A DNA stretch of 64,000 bases from Siphonodentalium dalli (GCA_032622095.1 CP136066.1:57564609-57628608), one strand, 5' to 3'. Shown: positions 33,641 through 46,012, numbered from the stretch's first letter. The notes: generated from the letters alone by a model not told the origin. Numbers and translations: made by a program.

Positions 33641-33986
33641 CATGCAGTAGCATCGTTTTGGTTTCAAAATTAAAATGTTGAACCCTTCAAATGAATTCGT
33701 AGAAAACCAGTATTTGTGATTGCCACAAGCCAAAAAAAACCACAAGATAGTTGTAAAAATCATATTGAAGGAGCATGTCCATATCTGAGCAAAGCTCGCG
33801 TGACATGATAACACCAGGGGCCTATACTATAGAATACAATTTTTGTAATATCAGCGTTAATTTGTGATTTACTAATTTTGTAATACATATTTTGTGTTCT
33901 ATAGTATTCGACTGTATTTCTATCAGTATATTTCTTTCATTGTAGATTGAAACTCAACATATGCCCAAAACTCTTTATATGCAAAA
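33641..33986. repeat. 3.38-kb tandem duplication, copy 2 (right part)
   Basis: Continues copy 2 after the LTR element. It matches 10109-10454 with one visible substitution and ends at TATGCAAAA, where the two copies diverge. Confidence 0.9.
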
Positions 33987-36175
33987 TACATTGAAATGTA
34001 ATGACTTATATGATCTTTTTGGCGAACCATCTATATACCGGGATTCACTTGACCGGAAAATCTTTGCATTTGGTGGAGAAAAGGGGGGCCTGAAAGTTTC
34101 ATCTTTTCATGTTTTCATAGTACTCGAACGCTACAGCTTTGTAATATGTAAAAATTCGCAATACGGAATGATAAAGTACTGGCTAAGCGGGTTCTATAGT
34201 ACAGCAATAATACCATTTTTTGTAAAAATTCAGTATTAGATTACAACTGCATAGGCTACATTATTGATTTTTCACGCCGTGATCACGACGATTCTTCGTG
34301 CGGATAATGGTGAGTGCGATTAGCTGGGTACATGTTCTTTGTAATGCGGTCGCGGAATCTCAATTGTTAACCCATTGTAGATGGTTTACGTTCATTGGAT
34401 TTTAAAGAAGATAGCCATGTCAGCGACTTGGGCTCAAAACGTATAATACGATCTTTGTGCGGTACGTGCACGGGTACGCGGTGAATCGGGGGTGGGTGGC
34501 ATTTCATGTTGATACAGTTACTGATAATTTCAGGCTAAGTTGCGTTAAGAATCAGTGGACCCCAAATATTTACCATGACATTATGTAACTTATTTGAACC
34601 GCATAACATTTGTGTGTTCAAAAAGTTTGCGTTCACCTTGTGGGCTAAACAATTTAATTTGGCCAATAGTGACGCACAGAATGTTCCATGAGTGAAATCT
34701 TAGAACAAATCGGGGTCCCCTGATCCTTAACTTACCAATGTAGTAGTGTGTGTTAGTTATAAACCAAATGTCATATGTTTACCTAAGTTCAGCAGCTTAG
34801 TTGGGTATAAATGGAATGTACCGAGAATTCTGTATAGTTTAAGTATAGATGGTGCTATATATATGTTTTAAAATCAAGGTTGGATGTCCCCGGAGACCCT
34901 GGACGAGGGAGTGTTGGTCCACATTGGAATTTCCAAATGAACACCCATCCTTGATAGAGGTCGAAAATACAAAGTCCGAGAACAGCATCGCACGGTATTC
35001 GCACCTCCGTCATGGGTTGAATTTTTCCAGCTGCATGGTACCTCAAACTTTTCAACTACTAAGGTCTAGATGTTCCCACTTCTAATATTTCGGCCGCTGT
35101 CCCTGCCCAAAGCTAGCTAGACAAATCAGGTCCCACCCTTGGTAATATTGCTATATAAAGTTGATGTGGCCATTTGAAGGGCAACCGATATGTGTGTTTG
35201 CCGACGTTTTTCGACAAACCGTTAAGAAACATGTAACATAACACAATTGAAAATGTATTCCACACGATACCAAAGTAATTAATTGTCTCAGTGCGCAATT
35301 GTGGTCAAAATAACCCAAGTATCGGAAAGTAGTCACACATAATATACCTTTATTCATCAACTAAATCACTCACCAACTGACACAAATTGGCATTGCCATA
35401 TCATTCGCATATATCATTAGAGTAATTTCCCTTGACAAAATCATAAATGTTTAGATGTGCGTTTTACGAACGGTGGTCGATGGTACTTGATTTGCCGTCT
35501 TTTGTGATTTACAAGAAATCGCGTACCGGTAGGCTGTTAGATTACAGTGGTCTATGGTACTCGACATCTTCTGTACAGCTCAAATAAGCTTGCTATTACA
35601 AAAATTGTATTCTATAGTATAGGCCCCAGTCGGCAGTCACTACTTAGACACGCCCTCACTCGAGATTATTTACATCTCTACCCTTTGACTGATTGTTTTA
35701 CAATTCTAAACCGCGATGAAGAAAAGACGGATTCGTCATCTGAAGTTTAGCCTGGGTAAAGCTGGTGTAGCTGGACTGCCGAATTAGATGGTTTAGTTAA
35801 CGGTTTAAGCTTATAAAACGCCAAAAAAATATAGAAATTGACAAAAACTTATCCCCACACGCTTTATATCTGTGGCTGTTTCCAATTAAAATATGCTCGC
35901 TGTCGTAATTATTGATTTTCGCAATCAATAAAACGAGGCGGTCCGCATTAGAAAAGTACGATTAATTATCTCAACGATACAGAGACACTACTGCTGAACA
36001 ATTGGACTGGCTGGACCAGGTTTAAACCAGAGATGACGAATGCGTCACTTAGACATGCGGTCTCGAGTTTAACCCACGGATTTAGCTGACTCGCGGAGGT
36101 TTAAACCTAGGGGTTTACCTTGTCCGGGTTTAATCCTGAGATGAAGAATCCGGTCAGTATGTTTGCCTTGAGATT
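33987..36175. other. Gene-free right part of the Harbinger-like element
   Basis: No transposase or other gene is recognisable. GGGTTTAAACC-type words cluster near the right end (36010-36130), mirroring the left end. Confidence 0.5.
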
Positions 36176-36645
36176 TTGTGTTCCGACAGAGTTAGGACTA
36201 TAGTACGTAGTGTGTGCATACCGGGTAGTGCATGTTGTGTTCCGGCACAGTTAGGACTATATTACGTAGTGTGTGCACACCGAGTAGTACATGTTGTGTT
36301 CCAGCTCAGTTAGGACTATATTACGTAGTGTGTGCACACCGGGTAGTACATGTTGTGTTCCAGTTCAGTTAGGACTATATTACGTAGGTGTGCATACCGG
36401 GTAGTACATGTTGTGTTCCATCTCAGTTAGGACTATATTACGTAGGTGTGCATACCGGGTAGTACATGTTGTGTTCCATCTCAGTTAGGACTATATTACG
36501 TAGTGTGTGCATACCGGGTAGTACATGTTGTGTTCCAGCTCGGTTAGGACTACATTACGTAGTGTGTGCATACCGGGTAGTACATGTTGTGTTCCAGCTC
36601 AGTTAGGACTATATTACGTAGTGTGTGCATACCGGGAAGTGCAAA
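36176..36645. repeat. Eight tandem repeats of about 59 bp
   Basis: Unit 'GTTGTGTTCCAGCTCAGTTA' followed by GGACTATATTACGTAGTGTGTGCATACC-like sequence, in eight copies. Two copies lack a GT in 'GTAGTGTGTG' and several differ in the CAGCTC/CATCTC word. It starts about 20 bp outside the Harbinger-like right end. Confidence 0.9.
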
Positions 36646-36782
36646 ATTCATAAATGATCCATGCTGAACACCACACTTTACATTGTTATAAAGAATAAGA
36701 TGATCTTTCCCAAAATGATATATGACCATGGAATTAGGGATGTTGTGCATGGGTCCTGCATGGGGTGTCCACTTAAAAAATT

Positions 36783-37480
36783 CCTATTACACCTGTCAGT
36801 ATGAATATGTATGTTAAATTCAACCAATTATTGATACCGTCAAATCGGTCATATTCATAATTGCCGTTCGGTCTCCAGGATAAAATTTATTTCTCAACAA
36901 CACATGGAGGGAGGATAGGTGAGAACAAATATCTATGTCAGTACCAATCAATTTATTGAAACCGTCAAATCGCTCATGTCCATTTATATGCTTCGGTCAC
37001 CAGGATAAACATTATATATCCCAATAACAGTGGGGGATGTCAAAACAAATATATATGTCAGTATCAACCAATTTATTGTTACCATGATACAATTTATTTG
37101 TGGGGGGGGTATCAGAACAAATATTTATGTCATTATCAACCAATTTATTGATACGTCAAAGCGGTCATGTCCACTATGGTTGTTCTGTCTCCAGGATAAT
37201 ATTTAGTTGGGGGGGGGTGTCAGAATAAATATTTATGTCAGTATCAACCAATTTATTGATACGTCAAAGCGGTCGTGTCCACTATGTTTGTTCGGTCACC
37301 AGCATAAAATTGATTTGGGGGGGGTTGTCAGAACAAATATTTAAGTCATTATCAACCGATTTATTGATACCATCAAAGCGGTTATGTCCACTAAGTTTGT
37401 TCGGTCACCAGGATAAAATGTATTTGGGGGGGGGGTCCGAACAAATATTTATGTCATTATCAACCAATTTATTGATACAG
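36783..37480. repeat. Tandem repeats of about 110-130 bp with G-runs
   Basis: About six to seven diverged copies of 'TATGTCAGTATCAACCAATT' plus TATTGATACGTCAAAGCGGTCATGTCC... and a variable run of 7-11 G. The G-runs make unit lengths uneven. Confidence 0.8.
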
Positions 37481-38103
37481 ATATATATTATCGTAATGCC
37501 TATGTGGAAATCTGATTGTCACCACGGGAACTTGGCTAATTCGACGGCATATTAAGAGCAATAAACTTACCCGTGTTGACCAGTGAAGAAACACCATTGG
37601 TCTGACCGTTATTAGTTACACCCCAGTTATTTTGTCACATTTAGTCATGTGACGTCGGTTCGTATTATGGTTTATTACATGATCCGATCATTATTCCGTT
37701 AATTAAAACCATTTTATAATAATGATATACAACGGTCATTGTATAACATGAAATATTGTCAGGTGTATCAAATGTAATATTATTGCACAAACGTGACATT
37801 TGACTTCCGGTTCGTCGTATGTTTACATTCCGTACATTGCAGTCTAGGATTGAAAAAGAATCGGTATCTATGGCTGATACTAATATAGCCTGAACAGTTA
37901 TTTCATAAAATTTATGGTATTAAATATGTCAAAGAATTCTATTTTATCTGGGCTATTTCTGTACGCGGGTAAACAACGCATTGTTACGTGAAACGCCGTC
38001 GCAGTTCTTATAGAAGCTGATGTTACTTTCACATTTCATTTATTGATTTAAGTATGTTTTATATAGGTTTTCGATCAACTAATAATATAATCTACAACTC
38101 GGC
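37481..38103. other. Gene-free stretch
   Basis: AT-rich DNA with no coding signal or obvious element ends. Confidence 0.55.
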
Positions 38104-38182
38104 CCCAGTTTATAGCGAAATTTACAAACTCTTCCAGTCAATTAGGTCTGGACGAGTTTTGTAAATTTCGCTATAAACTGGG
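38104..38182. repeat. Hairpin, 79 bp
   Basis: CCCAGTTTATAGCGAAATTT and its complement form arms of about 30 bp around a short loop. Possibly the end of a foldback element or a tiny MITE; no clear target duplication. Confidence 0.7.
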
Positions 38183-40860
38183 AACGATTTATATAGATCT
38201 TCTATGTATTTTAATGGAATCTCAAACGCATTATCCAATTTGACCAATCACCGAATATGTTTAATGTAGCATAATTATGTACACATAACTGTAGTCCGTA
38301 AACCTGACTTTTATTATCAGAGCATACATGTAGCTCTATAAAAGTCAGGCCGGTATCAGATTGAAAGAAGTGCTCCATCGCCAATCATTGGTATGGACAT
38401 TTACTCGACTTTTCACAAGGGATAACACACACTAAAAAATATTATTTAACAACCAAAACTGCCACATACGTGTAGATCAAAGCTTCTAGTACATTTCTAG
38501 TTTGGTGTCAATGCATGTTTCAGATGTTAGTCGTGTCATTCTTCGCATAAATCGAGAGCATAGTTCTACCGCCTCGAATTTGAAGACATTTTGTTTTTGC
38601 AAAACGCCGTGAAAATAGAGAATCGGGAATCGGAGACGGAACGAACATAAACGAACATAATTGGATTCGGCTATAACATGTTCTTGTTTGTTACGAGTTA
38701 TTTTTTTTTCGATTCAAATAGATTTAAAAGCACATATAACAACAATGGATACCACGATGAGTGAGTTTGGAGACAACAATATATATATATAGTTAAGTTC
38801 ATTCCGCTTTTCCGTTCCGTCAATTTACTACAGTTCAAGTTTTAAATGTTGACAAATTAACGGTCTCGGATTTCTCTCAAAGTTCGGATTATATTTCGAG
38901 AGGCAGGTATTGTGCACAATGACTTCGTAATATGTCACTATCGATTGACGTTATTACTTAATGGTAGCAGACAAAACTATCTAGTTACATGTGAATTTGG
39001 TGATTGAAATGAGGGTCTATTTTTCCCGGGCTGGCGCTCCGGCAAGCCGTCTACCACGTATTTTTCAAACAGCTACGAATGTCACATTTTGATTTTTTTT
39101 CGTCGGGTAGCTTGTTGATACTAGCGAGTTTGCGATACCCGTCCGACGGAAACGGGTACGGGTAAATCGATGAACATCGTCATAGTTACTTGGGTACTTT
39201 CAATGCAGCTCATAAAGCAATAGCGATTTGGAACGGGTAGATGTGTCCCATTGCCCGGTCACCTTTCACTACGATTTTCTCACTCAAAGGTCCATGAATT
39301 ACATGAAATTCCAGTCAGCTATGCGTTAACCTATTTATTGCACAATTTCATGGGCAAACATCATTGATAAAGTTGTCATTTTAAGCCAGGTTTTATGTTC
39401 AAATTCTCGAGGCGGCTTCTAGCACTTAGATAAATACGGAAGGCCGATCTTTTCACTAACAACGTTGTTCACTACATTAATGACAGGTTGTGGATGATAG
39501 AGTGAGTAGATGGTGCTATAGACGCAGTCTCGACCAATTGTAGGGACGTGTCTATAGTTTGTATCCGCGATAGGAGGGGCGTCCACCTTCAAACTACACC
39601 CCTTGAACCTTATCAAATTTACAAGTTTGCGCGTAATTCCATTTTCAATCCCTCCCCCTCCCGTTCGGCTTTGATTTTCCCAACTGGTCCCTCACATCCG
39701 CCTGGATGGTAGTATATTCTAAATGGATCATTAGTCTTTTTGTCACTAGCCGGGTGTTCGCATAATTTATTAGGCTGACCTGTACAATAAAATCGATCTG
39801 AGCCTGAACAATCCTAATATGCTAATATCTAGTGGTCTGACGCCATGCAAATTCACCCCGATTTGTTTTTTTCTTCTTAAATTAATTATGGGTTTCTGAC
39901 TAGCCAATGGGGAGGGACCGGGACACACCGAATCGACCATAGTTCGGCCCGGTGTGAGAAATATTTGAAATATGAACATGAAATTTTGTAAATCCTAGCA
40001 TCCAGACTGGCATCAAACTTTCCATTTGTTGGACATTTTGAGACCTGACACCGCCCAAAGGTTGGAAAATTTTCAACAGTTTCTGATAGCCATTTCAGTC
40101 CAAATGTTTTACAAAAAATAGGAAAATATGCAAATGTTTGTCTAAAAACTACAAATTCTCCACTAATAAATTGATGGAAAATTAAACAACAAGAACAATT
40201 TCAACCTATTGTTGGTGTGAAATTTCCAACAAATGTTGTGTCAGGTATATCAAATTTCCAACTGTTGAACATTTGACCAAAGTTGGGGGGGGTGCTGAGA
40301 CACCCCTGTTGTCACGTATCTGTCTCAACCCTTTGTACAAGGGCATCAATATATCGTGGAGTTACCCATGTGTTGCAAATTTGAATACGACCGTTTAGTT
40401 ACTTTATCGTATGTAGGTGGGGACTGATTTCTCATTTTAATATATATTTACCATCTGAACGGACATGGCACATTTGAACCACAATACTGGTGTATATTGT
40501 AGTGGGGATAATATAGGCCGCTAAAGACACGAAATACCTATAAATACTCTACACAATCTAAGCATAATCAGAGCGAGTTTCAGCTGTTTCTGTGTTTCGC
40601 ACAGATATGAAGTAAACGCTCTTTATTCGATCCGTATAATAAACAGACTACATTTTAACACATTTTATCGTTACCAAGTTAACTTTTCAACCTACCTCCG
40701 GGTTTAGATCCCAAAAAGTCCCTATTCTTGGGATAAATAATTCCCTTGCCCCGACCCTTCGACAAATTCGGTCTCATGTCTGACTGAAAGTATATGTAGG
40801 ACATTATTAAACCCTGGTTATAAAACAATACATTTTACACCGAATATTGGTTGGAAAAGT
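38183..40860. other. Gene-free stretch
   Basis: No protein family is recognised. A small inverted pair (CCTGACTTTTAT...ATAAAAGTCAGG) lies near 38305-38350, and 40020-40270 has recurrent CAACTGTT/GTTGGAAA words. The segment GAGTTTGCGATACCCG near 39127 resembles part of the hairpin at 41226-41318. Confidence 0.5.
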
Positions 40861-41225
40861 TAACTATAACGTAATTGTATATTGAGCTATCATAATCAAT
40901 TTTCTAAGTCTGAAAATTCCAACCGATTTATAGTCAACACTCGACCGGTCTATGACTTGTAGAATCCAATTGTTGAAAATGTTACCAAGATGAATGATAG
41001 AAAAGCACAAACCCTCCAACTGCCGCCTCGTCCTTAATGAAAGCAACTGATTATCACGAGGCCCATCTAATCTAAATAAAAAAATCCAACAATCCATAAC
41101 GGTAATTATAACATCGGCCAATAAAGCGAATGCGAATAACAATCTATCTATATTATAATATATTCTTTGTTGCAGTTGGCTCACCATACATTACCAGTCG
41201 ATGTGATGAATTCTACCCGTAAAAC

Positions 41226-41318
41226 AGTTTGCGATTACAAAACGTGTACCGGTACGGGTAGCTACCCGTACGCATACCCGCAACCGTACCGGTTTGAAAT
41301 CGCAAACTCGCTATTGAC
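41226..41318. repeat. Imperfect hairpin rich in TACCGG/TACCCG
   Basis: GTTTGCGATTACAAAACGTG at the left faces its complement around 41297-41318, and several ACCGGTACGGGTAG/CTACCCGTACG words lie between. It looks like a foldback remnant. Confidence 0.6.
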
Positions 41319-41598
41319 TCAGAATAGATTAGTCTTCAACAAAATTGATAGGCAATGTTTGTATTTGCCTGTTATAAGTGGGGGGAAAATTCATAATAAT
41401 GTAAAAGCCTATGGAGGTAGTGATTGAAGATCCAACTTCCCAACTATTCGAGAGCGTCTCGCTCTGTTTGAATAGTTGGGTCCACCAACTGACATAACTG
41501 CTGCTTTGTCGCGAACGCGTTGGTGACAGAAACTTGAGAATCCATAACAAGCTCGGATACTCACATTATTTATAACGACTGTCAAATATTCCATAATA

Positions 41599-42966
41599 TG
41601 GAATCCTATTACGGCCACTTGCTAATGGCGCTTTCGGCGCACTTTTTGTCGCTTTTGGCGCGATGCGCCGAAAGCGCCGAAAGCGACAAAATGTGCGCAA
41701 TTAGCGTTGTTTCGGCGCGCGCCGAAAGCGCCGAAAGCGACAAAACATGCGCCATTACGGCGCACTTTTTGTCGCTTTCGGCGCTTTCGGCGCACCGCGC
41801 CGAAAGCGACAACATATGCGCCATTAGTGCAATCGGCGCGGTGCGCCATTAGTGCATTCGGCGCGGTGCGCCATTAGCGCGGTGCGCCGAAAGCGACAAA
41901 ATATGCGCCATTAGCGCATGTACAATTAAGTATGTGATCACCCCAGCAGGGGTGCCGGAAGAGGGGCAGATGGGGCAGCTGACCCCCTGCCCTTGACCAA
42001 GGGGGCGAGCGGGGGCAGGCCTTGCCCTTTTTCTGGAGAAAGAAAATGCTTTTTGTGTGTTTAATCTCATGTTTTTACAGTAAAATGTGACTTTTTTTGT
42101 CCAAATACCACCAATTTCACAAGGAATATAAAAAAATTGTCAATTTTGTCACAAAACGGCCATAAAAACCGACAAATACCTTTAAAATAGGGATTTTTGC
42201 CACAATTAATTTATGGTTATTTTTCCGAGTTTGCGGAGAAAATGCCCTTTTTTTTTGCAGAAAAGTGCCCTTTTTGTAGGCTCTGTCCCCCCTGCCCTTG
42301 GATGCTTCCGGCGCCCCTGGGCATGGCCATATGTACAATGTATAGGCCTATGTATCAATTTTAAAAGGGAGGGGCTGAATTTTGCTGTAGATAGACCTCC
42401 AAATGCTATAATTTGTCATTATTCAGATTTAAAATTATTGTGGCCGTGTGGTCCTGGTCCCTCCTTTGTTGGTAGTTAAAGGTACTCAATCCGATCAGAC
42501 GGTCCCATGGTTCCGGCACCCCTGCTGGGGTGATCACATACTTAATTGTACATGCGCTAATGGCGCATATTTTGTCGCTTTCGGCGCACCGCGCTAATGG
42601 CGCGCCGCGCCGAATGCACTAATGGCGCACCGCGCCGATTGCACTAATGGCGCATATTTTGTCGCTTTCGGCGCGGTGCGCCGAAAGCGCCGAAATCGAC
42701 AAAAAGTGCGCCGTAATGGCGCATGTTTTGTCGCTTTCGGCGCTTTCGGCGCTTTCGGCGCTTTCGGCGCGCGCCGAAACAACGCTAATGGCGCACATTT
42801 TGTCGCTTTCGGCGCGCGCGCCGAAAGCGCCGAAAGCGCCGAAAGCGACAAAAAGTGCGCCGATCGGCGCACATTTTGTCGCTTTCGGCGCTTTCGGCGC
42901 ATCGCGCCAAAAGCGACAAAAAGTGCGCCGAAAGCGCCATTAGCAAGTGGCCGTAATAGGATTCCA
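41599..42966. mobile_element. Foldback element with GGCGC-rich arms, 1,368 bp
   Basis: Left end TGGAATCCTATTACGGCCAC and right end are exact complements, flanked by TA (41597-41598 and 42967-42968), consistent with a Tc1/mariner-type duplication. Arms of about 350-420 bp consist of repeats of GCGCCGAAAGCGACAAAA and its complement, making them far more GC-rich than the surroundings and self-complementary within each arm. Open frames in the arms are low-complexity artefacts of this repeat. Confidence 0.85.
41947..42524. mobile_element. Loop segment of the foldback, possible nested element
   Basis: The loop starts CAGGGGTGCCGGAA and ends TTCCGGCACCCCTG, perfect 14-bp complements. CAGGG ends suggest a nested hAT-like insertion. 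The flanks are CCCCAG and CTGGGG, which are inverted rather than direct, so no target duplication can be shown. A second CTTCCGGCGCCCCTG end lies near 42305-42319. Confidence 0.45.
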
Positions 42967-42999
42967 TACAAATACGTTCCAATGGTTTGCATTTCTGTA

Positions 43000-44100
43000 A
43001 CACACCTTATATTGTACAGAAAATGACTCGAACTGCTTTTCAAATTGTTATCTGCATTTCTGCTAAAAGTAACTCGATTGAAGAGCTATAACTCTATTGT
43101 CCACGATAACATCGATTCTGCATGCGGAGTTACTGGGCTTTATTGTTTGTCGTTACGTCTATATATAATTGAAATTGACGTTTGTGCTGTGTTCTAAAGG
43201 GCATGTGGAGATCATTATATATAACAATACGGACACAATCATGCCGGATGCTTGTATTGTTTTCTCATCTTTACTGATATCTGTTTTACCTGTACCCCTT
43301 CACGAAATGGTATCACTTAAATTGTGTACACCGCTTATGATATAATTTGGAGAGCTTTCCGATGAATGGCAACAAGCCATATTTCCGACTAAATCATTAA
43401 AAGTTACCCATTATATAACATTCACGTTTCGGGTTTGAACCTTTATTTCAAGACCGGTTGACAATATCTTCGGTATCAGAGGAATTTCAAGTATTGAATC
43501 GTCTTAAATGTGAAAAGATAGCTGTCAAATGGCAACCAAAATTGGAAGATAAATGTAGATTTTTCACATAAACTTTGTATCTCGAACGTCGTTGGCTGCT
43601 GTTTCGAAAAGGTTACAAATTGTGAATCACATTGTTGTTAATACCATTGTAATCACAGAACGACTTAATATTATATTCCCGAGGTCCTAATACTGATCCA
43701 AGTTATCTCAAAGGATGCGGTATAGAATTTAACCAACAATTGTTACTGTGATTCTGTCATGTTTTTAAGGGGCGCGAGCAGAAATATGTGCATGGTCATA
43801 CAATAGTTAGTGGGTATTTATGATCACAGTCGGTTGTATTATTATTCGATATCGCCGTGAGTTGATAAAAAGAAACGATAAGAATGTAATAAAAGGTTCT
43901 AACATATATATTGAGTTGAAGACTCAACCTGTACAAGTAAATCACACTATTGTCATATTATTGTCACATTAAAGTGTTGAGAAACAATCTGCCGGGTTTC
44001 CACGACAGAGTAGCAAAAAATAGTTCCCAAATTAGTTACGTGTTCATTAATCTGATATCCAAATAGGCAGGCAAACAATTTACATGCAGTGACTACTGTT
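43000..44100. other. Gene-free stretch with one MITE half-copy
   Basis: At 43352-43412 there is a half-copy of the Tc1/mariner-like MITE of 6653-6843. No other feature is seen. Confidence 0.55.
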
Positions 44101-44112
44101 GGCGGAATCATT

Positions 44113-44138
44113 CAAATCAAATCAAATCAAATCAAATT
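44113..44138. repeat. (AAATC)n microsatellite
   Basis: About five perfect AAATC units. It is followed by a unique segment and a (TA)n run near 44185. Confidence 0.9.
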
Positions 44139-44516
44139 TAATATCGGAACGGGTCTGACCTACTCTTAGTCCCAGTCGCTCATGTATATATATATAATAA
44201 TATAATATATATTTCGAACTTATGCAATGTCAGAAACATGGTTTGTGTCATCCAGGTGTATATCTATCAGATTTTTGAAAGTCGCCAAATCCCGTGCATC
44301 AACATACGGCATCCACTGTCATTGTCTTATTGTTGTAACTTATAACAAAATACTTCATTCCGAAAAAGAGTAAATATTTACACTAGTTATTAGTTCGTGC
44401 GTGTTCTCTGGCACAGCCGATGTGATTGGACGTTCTCAGTTGATTGCTATAGAATATTGCACTGGATATAGTTTTTGGATACATTATGTCTTTAACACTT
44501 TATATATACTAAGTCA

Positions 44517-44852
44517 ATGTTCAGACGACCACGATACAATCGTAAGTGGAAAGATTTCCGTCGAAGGAAGTGACCGCTAGTTGGACTGCGCATGCTCACG
44601 TCAAATTCGATGGTCAAAAAATAATATCAATCACTGTTTGATTTTAGATGCGAAATCGTGGCGTATCCTTGGTTACGCAATCGCAGTCGTGTGTACGTAC
44701 AAATTGTAGCTGGAAATGACCGTAGGGTAGTCAATCACATGCTTTATGATATCATAATGTACGACGACATCGCAATCGTGTGAACAAACTATCCACGATC
44801 TCGTCGGGCCCTATTCCTCCACTTGTGATTGAATCGTGGTCGTCTGAACGTT
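44517..44852. mobile_element. MITE-like inverted repeat, about 336 bp
   Basis: TGTTCAGACGACCACGATAC on the left faces GAATCGTGGTCGTCTGAACG on the right, with a further partial pair (TTCGTCGG-like words) inside. The interior has no coding capacity. The duplicated target is not clear. Confidence 0.65.
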
Positions 44853-44888
44853 CACTGACTCATCATTGATGGGTAGTTACCTCACATG

Positions 44889-44944
44889 AAATATTCAGAT
44901 AATAAGTTCAACAAACGTTTGTTGAACTTATTATCTAAATATTT
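44889..44944. repeat. 56-bp palindrome with no loop
   Basis: Two 28-bp arms, AAATATTCAGATAATAAGTT... and its complement, meet at AAAC|GTTT with a single mismatch. Such a structure would extrude as a cruciform and is often unstable in cloning. Confidence 0.85.
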
Positions 44945-45367
44945 CCCTGAATAAATCGGGTTCGAAACTTCCGCACTTGTAGCTATTAGTCGTCTGCTTT
45001 TATTACATTAACACCCCTTCAAATGAAGAATAAACCATTCCAATGTATACTTTTATAACCGAGTGGGAGAATCCATTTAGTATAGAAAGGGTTCAGGCTG
45101 GTTCGGGGGATCGATAAAAGGTCGATAAATACGTGAAATACATATATGCGGCATTTATACTAATGCCACTGAAATAGTTATTAAAGTCATAGTATCTAAA
45201 ACAACCCGGACTTGTATTTCTTCAGCATGAAACTATGGAGAACGTTCATGATCATTATATTCCTGATATGGTGAACATAAATTTAGAGCTTTTGAAAACA
45301 GGTGATAATTATTTATAACTTTGGGATTGTTTTAACACTGGCAATATGATGTCTGTATAACGGTATT

Positions 45368-46012
45368 TTGTGTATTTATAGCCAGGAAATGGTCTCCATA
45401 TTAGCCAAATACGATCTTTTGGACTATTTGAACCACTACCTGGACCATGGGGTCTTCCCAAATCTGTCAACGTGGATAACTCTTGTGAAGGCAGCTGTCA
45501 GGGGAACGTTCATTTCCTCGTGGCAGACCAAAGTTTCGTCCGATCCATCCTTGCGAATTCTGTGGAAAGTTCATCCTAATCCCCTATCAAACTGAACAGT
45601 CTGGAAACTTCTCCATGGAAACGCTTACATGTCGAAATATCTCGAAAACTTAGTACAGCTTCTCAACAGGACAACTTATGCCAATAATTTAGTGTGTCAT
45701 CTCTGCAACGAAGTGTACTCGAACGAAATCGACCACGCCCTGTTCGTATGCCCTTCTCCAGCCGCTCTCGTCATCATAAACTCTTTTTGGGAAGGGATTA
45801 TTTCTCGTTTCGGCACACCAGAATATTTTTACCTTACGTCGTTAGCCAAAGATGACTTGGTAGCAACCCTCCTCGGAAGTTCTCTGAAAACCCAAACAGA
45901 GCACATATCCCACTGCCTCAAGGAACTAGTACTATATTCTGCGAAGTTCCTGTACGTTCTCAGCACAATGATCAGGAATGGCGTACAGCAACCCGTGTCA
46001 CGTCCATTGTAA
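45368..46012 (+). pseudogene. LINE ORF2 C-terminal fragment, dead
   Basis: A frame interrupted only by a TGA at 45593-45595 continues to 46012. It carries the C-terminal zinc-binding pattern of non-LTR retrotransposon reverse transcriptases, C-x2-C-x8-9-H-x6-C (CHLCNEVYSNEIDHALFVC, about 45680-45745), preceded by a 'W..L......' helical segment. The 5' part is missing. The assignment rests on motif pattern alone. Confidence 0.6.

Larger units (their letters stand above)
12394..36155. mobile_element. Harbinger-like DNA element split by the LTR element
   Basis: The left end reads GGCCGGATTCATAATCTC and the right end GAGATGAAGAATCCGGTC, its near complement. AGT flanks both sides (12391-12393 and 36156-36158). 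Both subterminal regions carry repeated GGTTTAAACC and a GGTCCAGCCA/TGGCTGGACC pair. With the LTR element and its 4-bp duplication removed the span is about 3.6 kb. A second inverted pair sits inside (GGGGCCTATACTATAGAATAC near 33817 against its complement near 35610). I saw no transposase, so it is probably non-autonomous. A 3-bp duplication with GGCCGG ends fits PIF/Harbinger; pairing these two ends is an inference. Confidence 0.45.

Noticed and set aside
40864-41187. 107-codon minus-strand frame with ATG
   Set aside because: No family recognised, no splice or promoter context, in AT-rich repeat-derived DNA; plausible by chance.
42594-43043. 149- and 134-codon Ala/Arg/Lys-rich frames on both strands of the foldback arms
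   Set aside because: They only translate the GCGCCGAAAGCGACAAAA repeat and exist on both strands.
44868-44888. GGGTAGTTACCTCACATG resembles the LTR end (GGGTAGTTATCTCACACATG); possible solo-LTR remnant
   Set aside because: Similarity covers only about 18 bp and nothing upstream matches the LTR.
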